Both the position numbers and the translations under genes were made by a program. Shown piece after piece: positions 7,570-17,617 of a DNA stretch of 64,000 nt. Numbering within the stretch: position 1 is the first letter of the stretch; each line of letters opens with the position of its first letter. The notes beneath the pieces are model-generated. The model saw only the letters and a program-made list of their open reading frames with translations, did no database searches and had not been told where the DNA came from. This DNA comes from Paludibacteraceae bacterium. GTDB taxonomy: Bacteria > Bacteroidota > Bacteroidia > Bacteroidales > Paludibacteraceae. Location: positions 1 through 64,000 of the forward strand of contig CAJOKE010000007.1 of assembly GCA_905235225.1 (NCBI GenBank), written 5' to 3'.

Positions 7570-9327
7570 ACAGATAACCGCTTCCATCGCATGCGCACGC
7601 TCTATCGCATCTTCCCTGCTCTCACCATGCAATATTGCTTCAATAGAAGGGATAACCAATCTCGTTCCTACGGCTGGATGATTCGGGTCGGGAAGTACAT
7701 CCTTATTTGCCTCATAAATATACACCCAAAACGGCTGACAATCATACCATTTACGAGCTAGACGGCTTAGCGTAGTTCCCCTGCGTATTACATCATATTC
7801 GGTGGTAGAAACAGGAACTGATACACCCGACGGAACAATCTCCACTCGACGGTCCCTTTCGTAGTCACTCTCGGAATTGCGGATCACCGTTGATGGCGAA
7901 TAATGGAACGGCACATGCGCACCAAACGAAGCAACCGTCATTTGCGATGAAGACACTCCTTTCTCCTGCAAAGCACGATAAACAACTAACGCACGACGAG
8001 CGGCCAAACGATTGTTATAACGCTCCGAACCTATCACGCACGCATGACCGTTAATGGAGATCTGCAACTCAGGATTCTGACGCAACACATTACCGATGGA
8101 ATCGAGAATATTCGCAGGTTCCAAGTTCGGCACATCACTATCGAAATCAAACCAAATAACCGTCTCACTCAACAGCGAATCCAATGTTTGAAACGAATTA
8201 GACACAGCCGCATAAGCGGACGAAGAACCGGCACTCTCTACCACTGTCACTTCCGATGGAACCGACAAAATCAAGGTATCATGCAAGGTCACATATACTG
8301 TATCATGTGGCATCAATTTTGGAAAAGCTTCTGCCAGTTCTTCCATTTGTTTCTTTCGTTGAGCCTTATTTCGACCGCAATATACATTTAACCCCACTTT
8401 CACACCTGCACTCCACGGATGAACAGTACCCACCGCCGTCGTATTAAGTAACCCTTGATAGGATTCCATAAAAGCAGAAGTACCGTTGAAATCGGAAGAA
8501 AACCCCAACTCCCGGCTGATTTCCCGCCTGTCTGTCTGGCTGTTAACCATGTAATTGCCATATAGTGAAACTGTCAAATCCAAACGGGGATGTACTTGGA
8601 ATAGAACACCTAATTCGGCAAACGCAAGCGCATTCACTGTTCGCAATGCCGCTAACGCTCCTTCTCGGTTATCCTGCCATGGCTCTGTCTCAAAACGGGA
8701 CGGTATGTCACTGAGTTCCAGATTATAAAGCGGATACCATGCCGTATGTATCAAATCTCCCTTCAACTGCTTGTAATTTGACCATATTGGAATACCTGCT
8801 TTGACCCCTAAATCGGCGAATGCTCCGATTTTTCGGGGCTTGTATTTGAAGGATAGGCCCAGAGGTATCTCTATCAGATAGACATCCTGCCGCTCTGTCC
8901 AATCACGGAAAGCCGTGTGATGTTCATAACTGTCTCCCGCATAGTCATACAGCGGATTTTGTCCTGTCCCTGTATTCCCCCATACCATTTCCCCGCTAAG
9001 ATCCGTTTGGGAACTATAGGTACTGAAATCCAATCCCGTTCGAACACCCAACCATGGCAGAAAATAGTAGCGGAAACCGATGGATGCGGAAAAAGACGGA
9101 AATACAAAACGGTTTTCCGATTGCAGATGAAGCATGGTCGCTTGGTCACTGCCTACCGAGTAATCAAGACGGCTAATTCCCGAACCCGCTGAAAAAGAAA
9201 CAAAAGCACCCTTGTCAAAATGTTCGTTCGAACGGGTTCGCATAGCATTCCGGGGTGCGGCATTGCTATCCAGACCGATAACAATTACCATCAGAAACGA
9301 TAGATATATATAATTATGCCTTTTCAT
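7561..9327 (-). CDS. Outer-membrane barrel with OmpA-like and LysM domains
   Basis: A 588-residue envelope protein: a signal peptide (MKRHNYIYLSFLMVIVIG), then an outer-membrane beta-barrel-like region (about residues 30-330, e.g. IGFRYYFLPWLGVRTGLDF). An OmpA-type peptidoglycan-binding domain follows (about 390-510: VIWFDFDSDVPNL, ISINGHACVIGSERYNNRLA, RRVEIV), then a LysM-like module (YDVIRRGTTLSRLARKWY ... GTRLVIPS). Two peptidoglycan-binding modules suggest it tethers the outer membrane to the wall, possibly in partnership with the surface protein encoded 5 nt upstream. ATG 9327 is chosen over an upstream frame extension that overlaps the previous gene. Confidence 0.88.
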   Translation of the reverse strand: MKRHNYIYLSFLMVIVIGLDSNAAPRNAMRTRSNEHFDKGAFVSFSAGSGISRLDYSVGSDQATMLHLQSENRFVFPSFSASIGFRYYFLPWLGVRTGLDFSTYSSQTDLSGEMVWGNTGTGQNPLYDYAGDSYEHHTAFRDWTERQDVYLIEIPLGLSFKYKPRKIGAFADLGVKAGIPIWSNYKQLKGDLIHTAWYPLYNLELSDIPSRFETEPWQDNREGALAALRTVNALAFAELGVLFQVHPRLDLTVSLYGNYMVNSQTDRREISRELGFSSDFNGTSAFMESYQGLLNTTAVGTVHPWSAGVKVGLNVYCGRNKAQRKKQMEELAEAFPKLMPHDTVYVTLHDTLILSVPSEVTVVESAGSSSAYAAVSNSFQTLDSLLSETVIWFDFDSDVPNLEPANILDSIGNVLRQNPELQISINGHACVIGSERYNNRLAARRALVVYRALQEKGVSSSQMTVASFGAHVPFHYSPSTVIRNSESDYERDRRVEIVPSGVSVPVSTTEYDVIRRGTTLSRLARKWYDCQPFWVYIYEANKDVLPDPNHPAVGTRLVIPSIEAILHGESREDAIERAHAMEAVICQP

Positions 9328-9332
9328 AGTCT

Positions 9333-12300
9333 TCAATAACGGATTACAAGTTTTCCGCAACGCATCCTTCCGTCAGCAAATTGCGCTTGAACAATATACA
9401 GTCCCGCTGTCGCAGGTGCGGTGAAACACATTCCGGCTTCATCGGTATCTGATACGATATGCCCGTCCGAGGATAGGACACGCAATCGGACATACGGCTC
9501 GGACAAACATACAATGCTGTTCGGATGTGCCGGGCAGGGAAAAATGGACATGGACATATCCGATGAAATCGGAGAAATTCGCGTATTCGGGCGCGCCTCT
9601 ATATCACACGAACGATATGTTTCACCGTCCGTTGTTGTTAGCATCACAAAGTATATTCCGTTCAACCCGCCGTCTTCTCTATAGAATTGTCCGGTCTCAC
9701 CATCAAGCAACTCAACAGTCTCGTTCCCTGCTGCGTCATATACAACACGATACCACTGGTAGGAACTAAATGCCAGATCGTTGGCTGCCTCAGGAATACC
9801 GTTTTTGGGATTATTGTCCACGAACAACACATCATCCCACTTCTGATACACATAACCCGCTAAGTTCATGGTGAATGCGAGCGTATCCGGAGAACTCATG
9901 CAAGTCCCGGTACTGTCTTCATAAAACTGCACATATAGTTCATAATCACCGGGCGGCAGATAAGGCACAGCAAAACGGACATCCGTACCCTCATCTAACT
10001 TGCGGCTCATGGACTGCATCCCCAACGCTTGAAGACGGTCGCCGAATTCCATCTGTACATAACCCGGATTCCCGCCAAGTACATGGTATGTAAACATAAG
10101 TACCGAATCAAAATCGCACACATTATCTGTCATCTCAACAGACACTTTGGGAACCGGTTTGAGCCGGGCGGTGACGGTGTGCGTTTTGGAGCAACCGTCC
10201 TTCGTCATGTCCGAAAACACATATACTTCGCTATCCTTTGAAAAAGTATGGGACACCACACTCCCGTCCACACGGGTATAATCATATTTTTCGGGCGAAT
10301 CACCGCACACAAGCAGCGATTCCGAACTCGATTCTATTACTCCGACTCGTATAGACACACCGCCCTCGGATTGCAGCTGTTCTTCACCGCAAAGGCTATT
10401 GGATACATATCGCTCAAGTTTGAATGTGGCTGGCAAAGAAGCATAATCTGTAGGAGAAAAATCCAACGCCATATCTGCACTCGTAGCGTGAAGGGGAACC
10501 GTAGAAGTACCATTTATCCGCAACTGCCACGAATACGACATTTCTCCATCACCCGAAGGAGCTGTCAGTTCCGTCGCACTCATGCGGATTGTCTGCATCG
10601 TTTCCGGCTCCCAGCAGACAACCGGCAGTTCGGACGCTGTGATAGCACCGCTGGAAAAAGGCGCATACATCACTACCACCAACGTATCTTCGGAAGCCGT
10701 CCAATCCGTGAATCGCGTTCCGTCTTTTACTTCCCTGTATATCCGATAGATATGTCCGTTTTCAAAACCCGTATCGGCACAGTCTAACACACTGTCCGCC
10801 GCAGTTGGTACTACAATCGGCGAAGCATTATCCGTTGATACCAACCAACGGTACTCATAATGCAAATCACCGCCTGTCGGAGGAACATTTTGATGAATAA
10901 TCAGCTTTTGTGCGTCATCTACTAAACAAAAATGCACCGTATCCATGCTCGCGCGGCTACCCCTGATTGCCCCTGACGTAAACTGATTGAAAGCTACTAC
11001 CTGCTTCTTCCCGCGCGATGTCGTTCCCAATTCCTCGTCATAATCAGGACGGCATTTGCCATCGTGCGCTTCGCGCATAAATACATATCGTCCGGCTGAC
11101 GGCAATTCAACGCGGCAGGCAACGGAATCAAATGGCGTCCGCGCGCCACCCACTATTTCGTCATGCTTCATCCGCTTGTTATCTGCTATACCATATTGGT
11201 CATATGACCAACGGTAAGTCATCTGCTCATCGCCACCCGTTGCCGGAAGCAGACTCTTAACGGTCATCTCATAGGGGAAATCGGTATAAATAGTATCTAT
11301 CGCCAAACTATCGACAGCACCCGCATCAAACTCACCTGCAACGACAACAACCAACACACCGTTACCCTTTATATAATCCGCCTCACATTGGTAGTCCTTG
11401 CTCCATACATAGTACGCATATTTGCCCTTGTCGCCGGTAACAAGCGACAACTTACTGAAATCTTTTTGCGGCATCGGACCGTATGTCTCTACATACGTGG
11501 TATCACCTGGCGCATTGATTACATACTTGTCCACCTTGTAATAATACGGGGCATTTTCCTCGTCATCATCCTTGCCGAACTTGGCAGGCGATGTATATGT
11601 GTGCATGGGAACGCCTATAAGCGGACACACCAGTATCGAATCCGAAGCCGTCACATCACTCGGTACAAACGGATTGAATGGTTGGGGATTGATGTAAACC
11701 CACTTCACATCCTTGCCCTTATATACCCGAAGATAGGATGGCGTTTGCATACAGGGACGACGAACGGTCACCCACCCGTACTGAACGGACAGGATTAAAT
11801 CACCTTTGTTGGTACGGGTCGAATCACAGTTCCACTTATCGACATCATCTGTTTGCAAATAGAAATTGGTTGTCACCATACTCGCCGCCTCGGGAGTCAC
11901 ACTCTCTTTCATGGCTAAATAGGCAGGAGTAACAGACACCACCGACGCATCTGTACCCGCAAATACAGATAACTGCGGATATTTGCCTTCCTGTTGGTTC
12001 CAATGGGACGAAGCATCCGACCCGCTAAACACGATACCCGCCATTTCCGATGTTATATGACTGCTTATTCCGTCCAACAGCTTGCCGCCGTTATTGGTCT
12101 GAGCGGTAATTTGACTGTCAAAATGAATATCTTCATATACCGCCCCATCGGAAACGGCGGCTACAGCATCACCCTGATGAACATAGCCCGCTGCATAACT
12201 ATGGCGTACTGTACCGCAGTTCAGACCTACAAGACCGCCGGACTTGACTAATATAATACCTGTATTATAACAATACTCAATCACTGAACCGGACTTGTTT

Positions 12301-12839
12301 TCACCTACCAACCCGCCGACTGGCTGCTTTGCATCCATGATACGCGCCATCGAATAGCAATGATGGATATACCCTCCGTTTATACCGGCAATTGCTCCCA
12401 CATTACCTTTCTCCGATGCAATATCCGCACTCGCCAATGCAACATGGTGAATATGTCCTTTGGTTCCTATTTGACCGAATAAACCGTAGCACGAATATTC
12501 TGACGAATAATAGAATAGATTACGGATAACATGACCCTGCCCGTCAAACTCACCTTCAAACGGCTTGCTTACACCTATCGGAACCCATATCCACGGCGAT
12601 CCGATTAAATCAATGTCACTCGACAATTTGATGACTTTGCCGGTGAAATCGGAAGTTTCAGACATCTTCGCAATCCATGCAAGCTGCTCACCTGTTGACA
12701 CCTCATACGTGTCGCCGTTTATAACAGGTGCTGACACACGGTCTGACCAACTCTCTGCATAAACAGATTGAGGATAAAACCCTGCTAAAAATAACAGAAT
12801 CACACCCGATAACACAAAATAGTACACGATTTGCTTCAT
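9333..12839 (-). CDS. Large secreted GLUG-motif protein with T9SS type A-like C-terminal domain
   Basis: 1168 residues. The signal peptide MKQIVYYFVLSGVILLFLAG is followed by a GLUG-rich segment (about 90-240; phrases FYYSSEYSCYGLFGQIG, VGAIAGINGGYIHHCYS, GGLVGLNCGTVRHSYAAGY). Several Ig/PKD-like beta modules follow (about 300-1080). The last ~80 residues match a T9SS type A sorting domain: MSIFPCPAHPNS, LRVLSSDGHIV, APATAGLYIVQAQF and a basic end MRCGKLVIRY. GLUG proteins are often adhesins or protease-associated surface proteins. The start at 12839 gives a clean signal peptide; frames upstream run through the promoter. It is in an operon with the OmpA/LysM protein (5-nt gap), and I infer that the two act together at the surface. 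Confidence 0.87.
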   Translation of the reverse strand: MKQIVYYFVLSGVILLFLAGFYPQSVYAESWSDRVSAPVINGDTYEVSTGEQLAWIAKMSETSDFTGKVIKLSSDIDLIGSPWIWVPIGVSKPFEGEFDGQGHVIRNLFYYSSEYSCYGLFGQIGTKGHIHHVALASADIASEKGNVGAIAGINGGYIHHCYSMARIMDAKQPVGGLVGENKSGSVIEYCYNTGIILVKSGGLVGLNCGTVRHSYAAGYVHQGDAVAAVSDGAVYEDIHFDSQITAQTNNGGKLLDGISSHITSEMAGIVFSGSDASSHWNQQEGKYPQLSVFAGTDASVVSVTPAYLAMKESVTPEAASMVTTNFYLQTDDVDKWNCDSTRTNKGDLILSVQYGWVTVRRPCMQTPSYLRVYKGKDVKWVYINPQPFNPFVPSDVTASDSILVCPLIGVPMHTYTSPAKFGKDDDEENAPYYYKVDKYVINAPGDTTYVETYGPMPQKDFSKLSLVTGDKGKYAYYVWSKDYQCEADYIKGNGVLVVVVAGEFDAGAVDSLAIDTIYTDFPYEMTVKSLLPATGGDEQMTYRWSYDQYGIADNKRMKHDEIVGGARTPFDSVACRVELPSAGRYVFMREAHDGKCRPDYDEELGTTSRGKKQVVAFNQFTSGAIRGSRASMDTVHFCLVDDAQKLIIHQNVPPTGGDLHYEYRWLVSTDNASPIVVPTAADSVLDCADTGFENGHIYRIYREVKDGTRFTDWTASEDTLVVVMYAPFSSGAITASELPVVCWEPETMQTIRMSATELTAPSGDGEMSYSWQLRINGTSTVPLHATSADMALDFSPTDYASLPATFKLERYVSNSLCGEEQLQSEGGVSIRVGVIESSSESLLVCGDSPEKYDYTRVDGSVVSHTFSKDSEVYVFSDMTKDGCSKTHTVTARLKPVPKVSVEMTDNVCDFDSVLMFTYHVLGGNPGYVQMEFGDRLQALGMQSMSRKLDEGTDVRFAVPYLPPGDYELYVQFYEDSTGTCMSSPDTLAFTMNLAGYVYQKWDDVLFVDNNPKNGIPEAANDLAFSSYQWYRVVYDAAGNETVELLDGETGQFYREDGGLNGIYFVMLTTTDGETYRSCDIEARPNTRISPISSDMSMSIFPCPAHPNSIVCLSEPYVRLRVLSSDGHIVSDTDEAGMCFTAPATAGLYIVQAQFADGRMRCGKLVIRY

Positions 12840-12874
12840 ATTTATCTGATTTTGATTGAAAACATTTTTTTTCA

Positions 12875-12906
12875 TTTGCAAGTATGCTTGAAATACATTA
12901 ATTTTG
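12875..12906 (+). promoter_or_regulatory. Promoter of the TPR lipoprotein gene
   Basis: TTTG 12875-12878, a 20-bp spacer and TAATTTTG 12899-12906. The expected start is near 12913, about 29 nt ahead of ATG 12942. It faces the minus-strand promoter at 12924-12955, so each transcript would run through the other's promoter. Confidence 0.75.
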
Positions 12907-12923
12907 CGCCATAAATTCGACTG

Positions 12924-12955
12924 CAAAATTACTGCTTTATTATGGAATACACAAA
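12924..12955 (-). promoter_or_regulatory. Promoter of the GLUG/OmpA operon
   Basis: Minus strand TTTG 12955-12952, a 20-bp spacer and TAATTTTG 12931-12924. The start is expected near 12917, giving a leader of about 78 nt before ATG 12839. It overlaps the first codons of the plus-strand gene and faces the promoter at 12875-12906; the two predicted start points are only a few bases apart. Confidence 0.75.
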
Positions 12956-14693
12956 TTTTACACTTGTACGACACTTAATATGCGTTATCTATAAAGCACT
13001 TATTATCAATAAGTTACAAAATTACAAAACACAAACACTTGTACGCGCATGTTTTGGCATATGTTTTTGTGCCGTTTTGTTGCTCGCCGGATGTACAAAA
13101 AGGGCGGAAATGGACGCACATATGCTTGAAAACGAACGTCTGCTTGTATGGGCTGACCCCGATAGTGCTTTGACCATATTGGACAGTATCTCCACCGATA
13201 GGCTCAATCAGCATGACCGGCATATCTACGACATGGAACGTCACTTGGCACTTTCCCGCATTCACCACACACCGTACTACACGGAAGCCGTTGATTCTCT
13301 GCTCGCCTATTTCCAGACAACAAACGACATGCTTTCTATCGGAGAAGCATGCTACATGTTAGGTACATCATCCAACCACACTGGACATTATTATACATCC
13401 ACACACTTCCTCAAACAGGCGGAATATGCGTTGCTCAAAACCAATGGACCGCTACGCAATCAATTACTCGGAGTCACATGGTTCTGCTTGGGAAACACAT
13501 CGGAAAGCGAACTGCTCTATGAAGTTGCACGGAATTATTACCTGAAAGCTATTCCCATGCTCCGGCAAGGACAAAACAACGTTTTCTTGGCATGCGCATA
13601 CCGCGACATCGCACGTACAAACGCCATTCTCCATGGCAACCCGGATACCACACGGCTCTATTTTGACAGAGCGGCTGCATTTGGAGATTTAACGGATAAC
13701 CGAATCTTACAACTCGATATTGCAGCCTACCGCTACCAATATTGCTTTCCCGACAGCATAAACGAACGGATTGCAACATGCACCGAATTAGCCGAAAAAT
13801 ATGGTATCACAACACGGTATGCTGAATTGGTGGAAATATTTCTTGAACAAAATGACACACAGTCTGCAAAGCAATATCTCAAACTTCTGCAACCCACCGA
13901 CTCTGCTAACGCTAACTGGTTCAAACAAAATCAGACATACCTGCAGGCAAGACTGGCGGCACATGAAGGAAATACACTAACCGCATTTAACCAACTGCTC
14001 GATCTGTACGATAATACCTTGCAGCAACTGCAATTGGATGCCGGAGCCAGAACGTTCGGTATTGCACAGGCATATGATGTGGAACGTGAACAACAACGGG
14101 CGGAAGAAGCAGAACGCGAACGCCGAATGCAGCAGCAAATATCGTTGCTCTTGGTTGCCGCATTCATAATGGTACTCATGATGCTCTATTTGTTATGGAG
14201 ATACTACAGATCGTATCGCAAGCAAAAACAACTGGAACTGGACCAACAGCAAATAAAAATAGTGGCACTGCGCGAAAAATACACTAATCACTTGCAGCGG
14301 GCTTTGGACAGACTGCAGCAAAGGGCAAACCTCAGCCGCGAAATCGCACTGCAGCACATGAGGGGAAGAAACACAGATATACCGGAATGGCTCGAACGCT
14401 ATATGGAAGAAAAATTAGCCTTCACTCCCGAAGGCATTGACGAATTGATTGCCACTACAGACAAGGAATTGGACGGTGCTGTCAGCAGACTCCGAGCCGC
14501 ATACCCCAAACTGACTGAATCGGATATGCAGTTCGTCATCCTCGTCATTATCGGTGCCTCTGACACCGACATGAGCATCGTTCTCAACGTCCAGAAGTCA
14601 ACTATTTACCACCGCAGACAAATCGTGCGGAAGCATATTGATAGTTCAATTGAAGATATTGACTCGTGGCTCAAAGAATACGTTTATCCCTAA
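12942..14693 (+). CDS. TPR lipoprotein regulator with TM segment, coiled coil and HTH-like C-terminus
   Basis: A 583-residue protein of a type frequent in Bacteroidota. The N-terminus has a long leader ending in a lipobox (LLLAGC, Cys51). A helical TPR-like region runs about 60-380 (SIGEACYMLGTSSNHTGHY, EVARNYYLKAIPML). A basic/acidic coiled coil precedes one membrane helix (about 400-422, LLVAAFIMVLMMLYLLW). The cytoplasmic tail ends in a helix-turn-helix-like segment (LTESDMQFVILVIIGASDTD ... QKSTIYHRRQIVRKH). Having both a lipobox and an inner-membrane helix is odd; the first hydrophobic stretch may instead be a signal anchor. A plausible role is sensing envelope or peptide cues and controlling the divergent surface-protein operon. 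Its stop overlaps the next gene's stop by 4 nt (convergent). Confidence 0.8.
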   Translation: MEYTNFTLVRHLICVIYKALIINKLQNYKTQTLVRACFGICFCAVLLLAGCTKRAEMDAHMLENERLLVWADPDSALTILDSISTDRLNQHDRHIYDMERHLALSRIHHTPYYTEAVDSLLAYFQTTNDMLSIGEACYMLGTSSNHTGHYYTSTHFLKQAEYALLKTNGPLRNQLLGVTWFCLGNTSESELLYEVARNYYLKAIPMLRQGQNNVFLACAYRDIARTNAILHGNPDTTRLYFDRAAAFGDLTDNRILQLDIAAYRYQYCFPDSINERIATCTELAEKYGITTRYAELVEIFLEQNDTQSAKQYLKLLQPTDSANANWFKQNQTYLQARLAAHEGNTLTAFNQLLDLYDNTLQQLQLDAGARTFGIAQAYDVEREQQRAEEAERERRMQQQISLLLVAAFIMVLMMLYLLWRYYRSYRKQKQLELDQQQIKIVALREKYTNHLQRALDRLQQRANLSREIALQHMRGRNTDIPEWLERYMEEKLAFTPEGIDELIATTDKELDGAVSRLRAAYPKLTESDMQFVILVIIGASDTDMSIVLNVQKSTIYHRRQIVRKHIDSSIEDIDSWLKEYVYP

Positions 14694-15712
14694 ATCGCAA
14701 GCAATCGGTAGGTAAGATACACCGCATACACAAGCACTAATAATGCACCGTGCCAACGTTTGATTTCGTGATTCTTTGTGCTTACCACAAACAGCCAGAC
14801 CATCAGCGAACTCAACACTACAATCACAGCATCCAGCCATAAACCGGGATAGGCTGGTAACGGATGGATAACCGCACCTACACCTAAAATAAAGAATACA
14901 TTAAAGATATTGCTTCCTATTACATTACCTAACGCAAGGTCACAATTATGCTTGAATGCGGCAACGCAACTCGTTGCTAATTCCGGCAAGGATGTTCCTA
15001 ATGCTACAACCGTCAGACCGATAACCGCATCACTGACGCCAAGTTCATGCGCAACACCTGTCGCACCGCGAACCACTAACTCACCGCCGACTACCAGACC
15101 CGCGAGACCGGCAAGTATAAGTAACAGCATCTTCCACACTGCCATTGCCTGAATTTCACCGGTTTCATCGGCATTCTCCTTCGCCACTCTGACATTATGC
15201 CACATAAAGACACAAAACACTATCAGCAGAATAATACCGCCCGCTAAACTGATACTGCCTTTGTCAAGCGAGAACGACCCGAAATCTGTAAACGACCATG
15301 ATTCAGGTGGGGTGTATGTGACAAAAAACAGCACTAACAAACCGGCTAAAATACTAAACGGAATATCAAACACTCTGCTCGATTTCTGCGATGACACCGG
15401 ATAAATCAACGCAGATAAACCAAGAATGATACATGTATTGATGGCATTGGAACCGAGAATGTTGGTAATGGCGATTTCCGTATTATCTTCTATCGCTGCT
15501 ATTGTACTCACTATAAACTCCGGCATCGACGTACCCAACGCCACAACCGTCAAACCGATAACTAACGGACTCACACCAAAACGATGAGCCAATGCACTGG
15601 CACCATCTACCAGCCAGTCTGCACCATAAACCAACAGTACAAATCCCGCGATAACGGCAAATACCATTGTCCATGGGTTCAACACAATCAATTGCTCAAA
15701 CGCATCTATCAT
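14690..15712 (-). CDS. Calcium/sodium antiporter (CaCA family)
   Basis: A 340-residue inner-membrane exchanger with about ten hydrophobic segments and the duplicated alpha-repeats of the CaCA family: GLTVVALGTSMPEF ... LGSNAINTCIILG in the first half, and GLTVVALGTSLPELATS ... GNVIGSNIFNVFFILG in the second. It is close to E. coli YrbG-type proteins. A hydrophilic loop rich in acidic residues (NADETGEIQAM) separates the halves. The start at 15712 (MIDAFEQL) lies 13 nt after the ychF stop; upstream starts would overlap ychF. Probably co-transcribed with ychF. Confidence 0.92.
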   Translation of the reverse strand: MIDAFEQLIVLNPWTMVFAVIAGFVLLVYGADWLVDGASALAHRFGVSPLVIGLTVVALGTSMPEFIVSTIAAIEDNTEIAITNILGSNAINTCIILGLSALIYPVSSQKSSRVFDIPFSILAGLLVLFFVTYTPPESWSFTDFGSFSLDKGSISLAGGIILLIVFCVFMWHNVRVAKENADETGEIQAMAVWKMLLLILAGLAGLVVGGELVVRGATGVAHELGVSDAVIGLTVVALGTSLPELATSCVAAFKHNCDLALGNVIGSNIFNVFFILGVGAVIHPLPAYPGLWLDAVIVVLSSLMVWLFVVSTKNHEIKRWHGALLVLVYAVYLTYRLLAI

Positions 15713-15725
15713 AACACCTCTATTA

Positions 15726-16832
15726 TTATACATTAAACAGGAAGTGCATAATATCACCATCCTGTACTAAATAATCTTTACCTTCTATTGCTAATTTTCC
15801 GGCTGCGCGGCACGCCGATTCACCGCCAAGTGTGATATAATCGTCATACTTGATTACTTCTGCGCGAATAAAACCGCGCTCAAAATCGGAGTGGATAACT
15901 CCGGCACATTGCGGAGCCTTCGAACCGGCTTTGAATGTCCATGCCCTAACCTCATCCGACCCGGCGGTTAAAAATGTCCGCAAATCCAACAACGCATATG
16001 CCGCCTTTATCAAACGGTTGACACCGGACTCCTTCAAACCGATTTCATCAAGGAACATCTGACGCTCCTCATAGGTTTCCAGCTCGGCAATCTCACTCTC
16101 TATCTTGGCGGCAAGTACCAACACCTGCGCATGCTCATCCTTTACTGCCTCACGAACCTGCTCCACATACGCATTGCCGCTTACTGCGGATGCCTCATCA
16201 ACATTGCACACATACATCACAGGCTTGTTGGTCAGCAGAAACATCTCCCGCGCAACAGCTTCCTCATCCTTGTTGGCCAATTCCACTGTACGCGCAGATC
16301 TTCCTTGGGACAACGCCTCACGATACTTTAATAATACCTCCAGTGCCAGCTTGGCCTGTTTGTCACCGCCTGCCTTCGCCTGCTTCTCTGTCTTGGCAAT
16401 TCGGGACTCTACTGTCTCCAAATCTTTCAACTGCAGCTCGGCATCTATAATCTCCTTGTCACGGACAGGATCAACGGAACCATCTACATGCACCACGTTC
16501 TCATCGTCAAAACAGCGGAGAACATGGATAATGGCATCCGTCTCACGGATATTGGCAAGGAACTTGTTTCCCAGTCCCTCACCCTTGCTTGCACCCTTCA
16601 CCAATCCGGCAATATCCACGATTTCAACGGTGGTCGGGATAACTCCCCGCTCCGGCTTGCATAACTCGCCTAACTTGATTAAACGCTCATCCGGCACCGT
16701 GATAACACCGACATTAGGTTCAATGGTACAAAACGGAAAATTGGCAGATTGCGCCTTCGCATTGGACAGGCAATTAAATAGAGTCGATTTGCCTACATTA
16801 GGCAAGCCTACTATTCCACATTGTAATGACAT
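15726..16832 (-). CDS. ychF: YchF/Obg-family ribosome-associated ATPase
   Basis: A 368-residue protein of standard length. It has G1 GLPNVGKST, the YchF-typical FCTIEPNVG and DIAGLVKGAS (G3), and NVDEAS in the G4 region, where YchF proteins prefer ATP. A coiled-coil insertion and a C-terminal TGS domain follow (RAWTFKAG, DFERGFIRAEV, YLVQDGD). It is universally conserved and ribosome-associated, linked to translation fidelity and oxidative stress in other bacteria. Transcribed from one half of the divergent promoter pair at 16863-16910. Confidence 0.97.
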   Translation of the reverse strand: MSLQCGIVGLPNVGKSTLFNCLSNAKAQSANFPFCTIEPNVGVITVPDERLIKLGELCKPERGVIPTTVEIVDIAGLVKGASKGEGLGNKFLANIRETDAIIHVLRCFDDENVVHVDGSVDPVRDKEIIDAELQLKDLETVESRIAKTEKQAKAGGDKQAKLALEVLLKYREALSQGRSARTVELANKDEEAVAREMFLLTNKPVMYVCNVDEASAVSGNAYVEQVREAVKDEHAQVLVLAAKIESEIAELETYEERQMFLDEIGLKESGVNRLIKAAYALLDLRTFLTAGSDEVRAWTFKAGSKAPQCAGVIHSDFERGFIRAEVIKYDDYITLGGESACRAAGKLAIEGKDYLVQDGDIMHFLFNV

Positions 16833-16862
16833 ATTCAGTTATATTTTTTGCAAAATCGGCTG

Positions 16863-16910
16863 CAAAGGTACACTTTTTTTTGCATATAACAAAATATTGT
16901 GCTACTTTTG
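16863..16910. promoter_or_regulatory. Interleaved divergent promoter pair
   Basis: Minus: TTTG 16893-16890, 19-bp spacer, TACCTTTG 16870-16863 (ychF). Plus: TTTG 16879-16882, 20-bp spacer, TACTTTTG 16903-16910 (comF). The gap between the -7 boxes is 32 bp, identical to the pairs at 3909 and 40541. Confidence 0.85.
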
Positions 16911-16927
16911 CCACATAAAAGTGTACT

Positions 16928-17599
16928 ATGCTTGACCTCTTCTTTCCAAGACTATGCCTCCTTTGCGGAAAACCTGTCGGCAAAGGACCCGTTATATGCC
17001 GAACTTGCCTCAATACGCTGCCCCGTACCGAGCAGGCTGCACACAGAGGCAATCTCACGGAAGAATTGTTCTATGATGTTCCTGCCTTTCAACGGGCTGC
17101 TGTCTTCTTCTTTTTCAAACACGGTGACAAATATCATCAACTTCTGCATAGCATGAAATACGGACGCTTTGCAGACCCGGCTATCGGTTACATCTTGGCA
17201 AAAGAAGCCGCATATGATTTCATGCAGTCCGATTTCTTTGATGCTATTGATGTCATTATTCCCGTACCGCTCCATCCCATACGATTGCGCGAACGCGGAT
17301 TCAATCAGGCGGAATGGATTGCAAAAGCACTGGCCGAAGCGACATCTATACCGATGAAATCGACACTTCTTACACGTATCCGTCACAATGAACATCAGGC
17401 GAGGCTGGCTAAAAACGAACGCAAAATGAATGTTCGCAATCTCTTTGCACTCAATCACCCCGAGGAACTTTATCACAAGCACATCCTGCTTGTCGATGAT
17501 ATTATTACAACAGGTGAAACGATACATGCCTGTATCGAAGCGCTCAAACCGGCAAGAGATTGCAAGATTTCTGTTTTTGGATTAGGGAAAGTCCAATAA
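16928..17599 (+). CDS. comF: ComF-family phosphoribosyltransferase-like protein
   Basis: 223 residues. The N-terminal zinc ribbon has two Cys pairs (CLLCGK and CRTC); the phosphoribosyltransferase fold has the PRPP loop ILLVDDIITTGETIHAC. IPVPLHPIRLRERGFNQAEWIA is typical of ComF/GntX proteins. ComF is needed for DNA uptake in naturally competent species, while in others its role is less clear. No other competence gene is nearby. The first ATG is 17 nt downstream of a good -7 box. Confidence 0.92.
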   Translation: MLDLFFPRLCLLCGKPVGKGPVICRTCLNTLPRTEQAAHRGNLTEELFYDVPAFQRAAVFFFFKHGDKYHQLLHSMKYGRFADPAIGYILAKEAAYDFMQSDFFDAIDVIIPVPLHPIRLRERGFNQAEWIAKALAEATSIPMKSTLLTRIRHNEHQARLAKNERKMNVRNLFALNHPEELYHKHILLVDDIITTGETIHACIEALKPARDCKISVFGLGKVQ

Positions 17600-17617
17600 T
17601 CGACACCGCACCCTCCG

